Below the pieces are notes generated by a model. It ran no database searches. It had not been told where the DNA came from and saw only the letters and a program-made list of their open reading frames with translations. From NCBI GenBank assembly GCA_964473005.1, contig CAYYME010000003.1, forward strand, positions 1-29,715: a stretch of DNA of 29,715 nt. The letters run 5' to 3'. The position numbers and the translations under genes were made by a program. This document shows, in pieces, positions 28,586-29,715 of this stretch; the stretch's first letter is position 1; every line of letters starts with the position of its first letter. Source of the stretch: JAFCEV01 sp964473005 (lineage in GTDB: Archaea; Nanobdellota; Nanobdellia; Pacearchaeales; GW2011-AR1).

Positions 28586-29314
28586 ATGGATGAATGTTTT
28601 ATATGCGGTGTTTTAGGGAGCCAGGTCAGATTGTTTGACGCTGTTTCTGATGAGGGAATTATCAAAATTTGTGAGAAATGCTCTAATGAAGAAAGCATTC
28701 CTGTTATAAGACGTCCGACGACTTTTCAGCTTAAAGAATCAGAGAGAAGGCATAGTGTTTATGAAAAACTTTCCCGTGCTTCAGGAATAGAACTTTCAGA
28801 GATAAATTCTTCTTTGGACAGAAGGCAGGAAGCAACTATGAGGGAAATTGTTGAGAGAAACCTTGAGGGAAAAGTTCCAAAAGAAGTTGGGCCGAGACCT
28901 GAAATGGTGGATAATTTTCACTGGATTATTATGCGGGCAAGGAGATTCAGGAAATTAACTCAGGAGCAGCTTGCAAGAGAAATCGGGGAATCTGGCGCTG
29001 CTGTTGCAATGGCTGAAAAAGGAATTCTTCCTGAGGATGATTACAGGCTTGTAGATAAATTAGAGAGATATTTCGGTGTAAATCTTGTCAGGGATGAATT
29101 TGCAAAAGAAATAAGGGCATCTGAAAAACCAAAGAGATTGAGTTTTGACATACCCAGTTCCAAGAATCTGACAATTGCGGATTTGAAGCAGATGAAGAAA
29201 GAAAAAGAAACAGGGATAAAAAAAGAAGAAGTTTTTGAAGAAGAGCCGGGAGATATCAAAGAAGTTGAGGGGCTTTCTAAGGAAGACATGGATAAGATAA
29301 TTTTTAAGAAGTAA
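28586..29314 (+). CDS. MBF1-type transcription factor with long acidic C-terminal tail
   Basis: The N-terminal zinc ribbon has C4, C7, C29 and C32. After a linker, residues 115-168 form the HTH (ARRFRKLTQEQLAREIGESGAAVAMAEKG), matching archaeal multiprotein bridging factor 1, a coactivator that contacts TBP. At 242 residues it is about 70 longer than typical archaeal MBF1; the extra C-terminus is Lys/Glu-rich (EKETGIKKEEVFEEEPGDIKEVEG) and ends DMDKIIFKK. A GTG lies directly before the ATG, but TATA CTTAAAAAA centred 26 nt upstream fits ATG 28586. Confidence 0.9.
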   Translation: MDECFICGVLGSQVRLFDAVSDEGIIKICEKCSNEESIPVIRRPTTFQLKESERRHSVYEKLSRASGIELSEINSSLDRRQEATMREIVERNLEGKVPKEVGPRPEMVDNFHWIIMRARRFRKLTQEQLAREIGESGAAVAMAEKGILPEDDYRLVDKLERYFGVNLVRDEFAKEIRASEKPKRLSFDIPSSKNLTIADLKQMKKEKETGIKKEEVFEEEPGDIKEVEGLSKEDMDKIIFKK

Positions 29315-29351
29315 TCAAAATCTTTATAAAGTAATTTGGTGAATTCTTAAT

Positions 29352-29615
29352 ATGGAGATTAAAGTTCTTAAAAGTTCGAAAGAGGAAATTGAATTTCAGA
29401 TTGAAAGCCTGACACTTGCCGAGCTTCTCAGAGTTTATCTGAACAGAGATTCTTCTGTGAGTTTTGCTGCCTGGAAGAGGGAGCATATTACTGAAAAACC
29501 AATTATGCTTGTCAAGACAAAAGGAAAAGCAGTTAAAAAGGCAATTGCTGATGCTGTTTCTGCAGTAACAAAGGATTTGGATAAGGTTGAAGAAGATTTC
29601 AAAAAGATGAAGTAA
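29352..29615 (+). CDS. rpoL: DNA-directed RNA polymerase subunit L
   Basis: The 87-residue Rpb11/AC19-like subunit shows LTLAELLRVYLNRDSSVSFAAWKREHITEKPIMLVKT, in place of the usual HTLGNLLRxxL...YxxxHPL segment, and a C-terminal helix (IADAVSAVTKDLDKVEEDFKKM). It dimerises with RpoD to start polymerase assembly. The LAELL in place of TLGNLL and loss of the HP dipeptide are mild divergences. TATA TTTATAAA is centred 26 nt before ATG, so it is leaderless. Confidence 0.92.
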   Translation: MEIKVLKSSKEEIEFQIESLTLAELLRVYLNRDSSVSFAAWKREHITEKPIMLVKTKGKAVKKAIADAVSAVTKDLDKVEEDFKKMK

Positions 29616-29660
29616 TCCTGTTACAATAATCCTTATTAATTCTTAAATTATTTTATATTC

Positions 29661-29715
29661 ATGTCAGACAATAAAATTTCAACAGGAAGTTTTGATTTGA
29701 ACAAATGGCTTTATG
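29661..29715 (+). CDS. radB: RadB-like recombinase paralog, start only (cut by window end)
   Basis: The 18 codons seen, MSDNKISTGSFDLNKWLY, match the N-terminus of RadB (S-T-G before a basic/aromatic stretch leading to the GG of the core). RadB is a RecA/Rad51-family ATPase acting in archaeal recombination. The gene runs off the window, so this rests on the short motif and start context only. A TATA-like sequence (CTTATTAAT, about 29630-29638) lies about 27 nt upstream. Confidence 0.6.
   Translation, partial: MSDNKISTGSFDLNKWLY

Noticed and set aside
1..29715. CRISPR arrays, insertion sequences, integrases or toxin-antitoxin pairs
   Set aside because: No regularly spaced repeats, transposase or integrase motifs were seen on either strand.

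Overview
The window is a gene-dense, AT-rich stretch of an archaeal chromosome. The evidence is the set of archaeal/eukaryote-type information genes: TBP, MCM, an RPA-like OB protein, ATP-dependent DNA ligase, aIF1A, aIF2-beta, aRF1, L15e, RpoL, MBF1, NAC, Sec61-beta, a Pno1-type KH protein and FtsZ. Two tRNA genes carry archaeal-type introns. Small proteins, short intergenic gaps and several trimmed housekeeping proteins (aRF1 without its zinc minidomain, a 777-residue ValRS, MetRS with its tRNA-binding domain encoded apart) fit a DPANN lineage of the Woesearchaeota/Pacearchaeota kind. That placement is inference; no 16S gene is present.

Layout. 1-4.0 kb, plus strand: an acidic micro-ORF, an alkaline-phosphatase-superfamily hydrolase, an MBL-fold hydrolase, a small membrane protein, then ftsZ behind a structured leader. 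4.0-9.0 kb, mostly minus: nitroreductase, tRNA-Asn with intron, a Nudix/KH pair, aIF1A, DUF424, a zinc-ribbon protein, aIF2-beta and the RPA-like gene, with three small plus-strand orphans between them. 9.1-17.8 kb, minus: MCM, TBP, two unknowns, a membrane protein with a Schlafen/AlbA_2 domain, DNA ligase, a half-ferritin, L15e, tRNA-Ile with intron, a frame-broken membrane gene and a zinc-ribbon/Hsp20-like gene. 17.9-22.5 kb: metG converges on a minus-strand series that reads Sec61-beta, NAC, LMW phosphatase-like, two paralogous helical proteins, a MinD-like ATPase, and the tRNA-binding domain missing from MetRS. 22.6-29.7 kb, plus: valS and prf1; scpB, a processive GT2 and a thioredoxin-fold-like membrane protein; MBF1; rpoL; and the start of radB.

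Start signals fall into two classes. Most genes have a TATA box centred about 24-27 nt before the ATG and no Shine-Dalgarno, so they look leaderless. A minority (acidic micro-ORF, ftsZ, RPA-like, ligase, zinc-ribbon gene) have a strong GGAGG 6-9 nt before the ATG and a predicted short leader. I used this to correct several starts.

I found no CRISPR array, transposase or defence island. The most promising leads are the -1 slippery-site gene at 16744-17177, the paralog pair plus MinD-like ATPase at 19668-21414, the duplicated 19-bp promoter element between secG and valS, and the structured leader of ftsZ.
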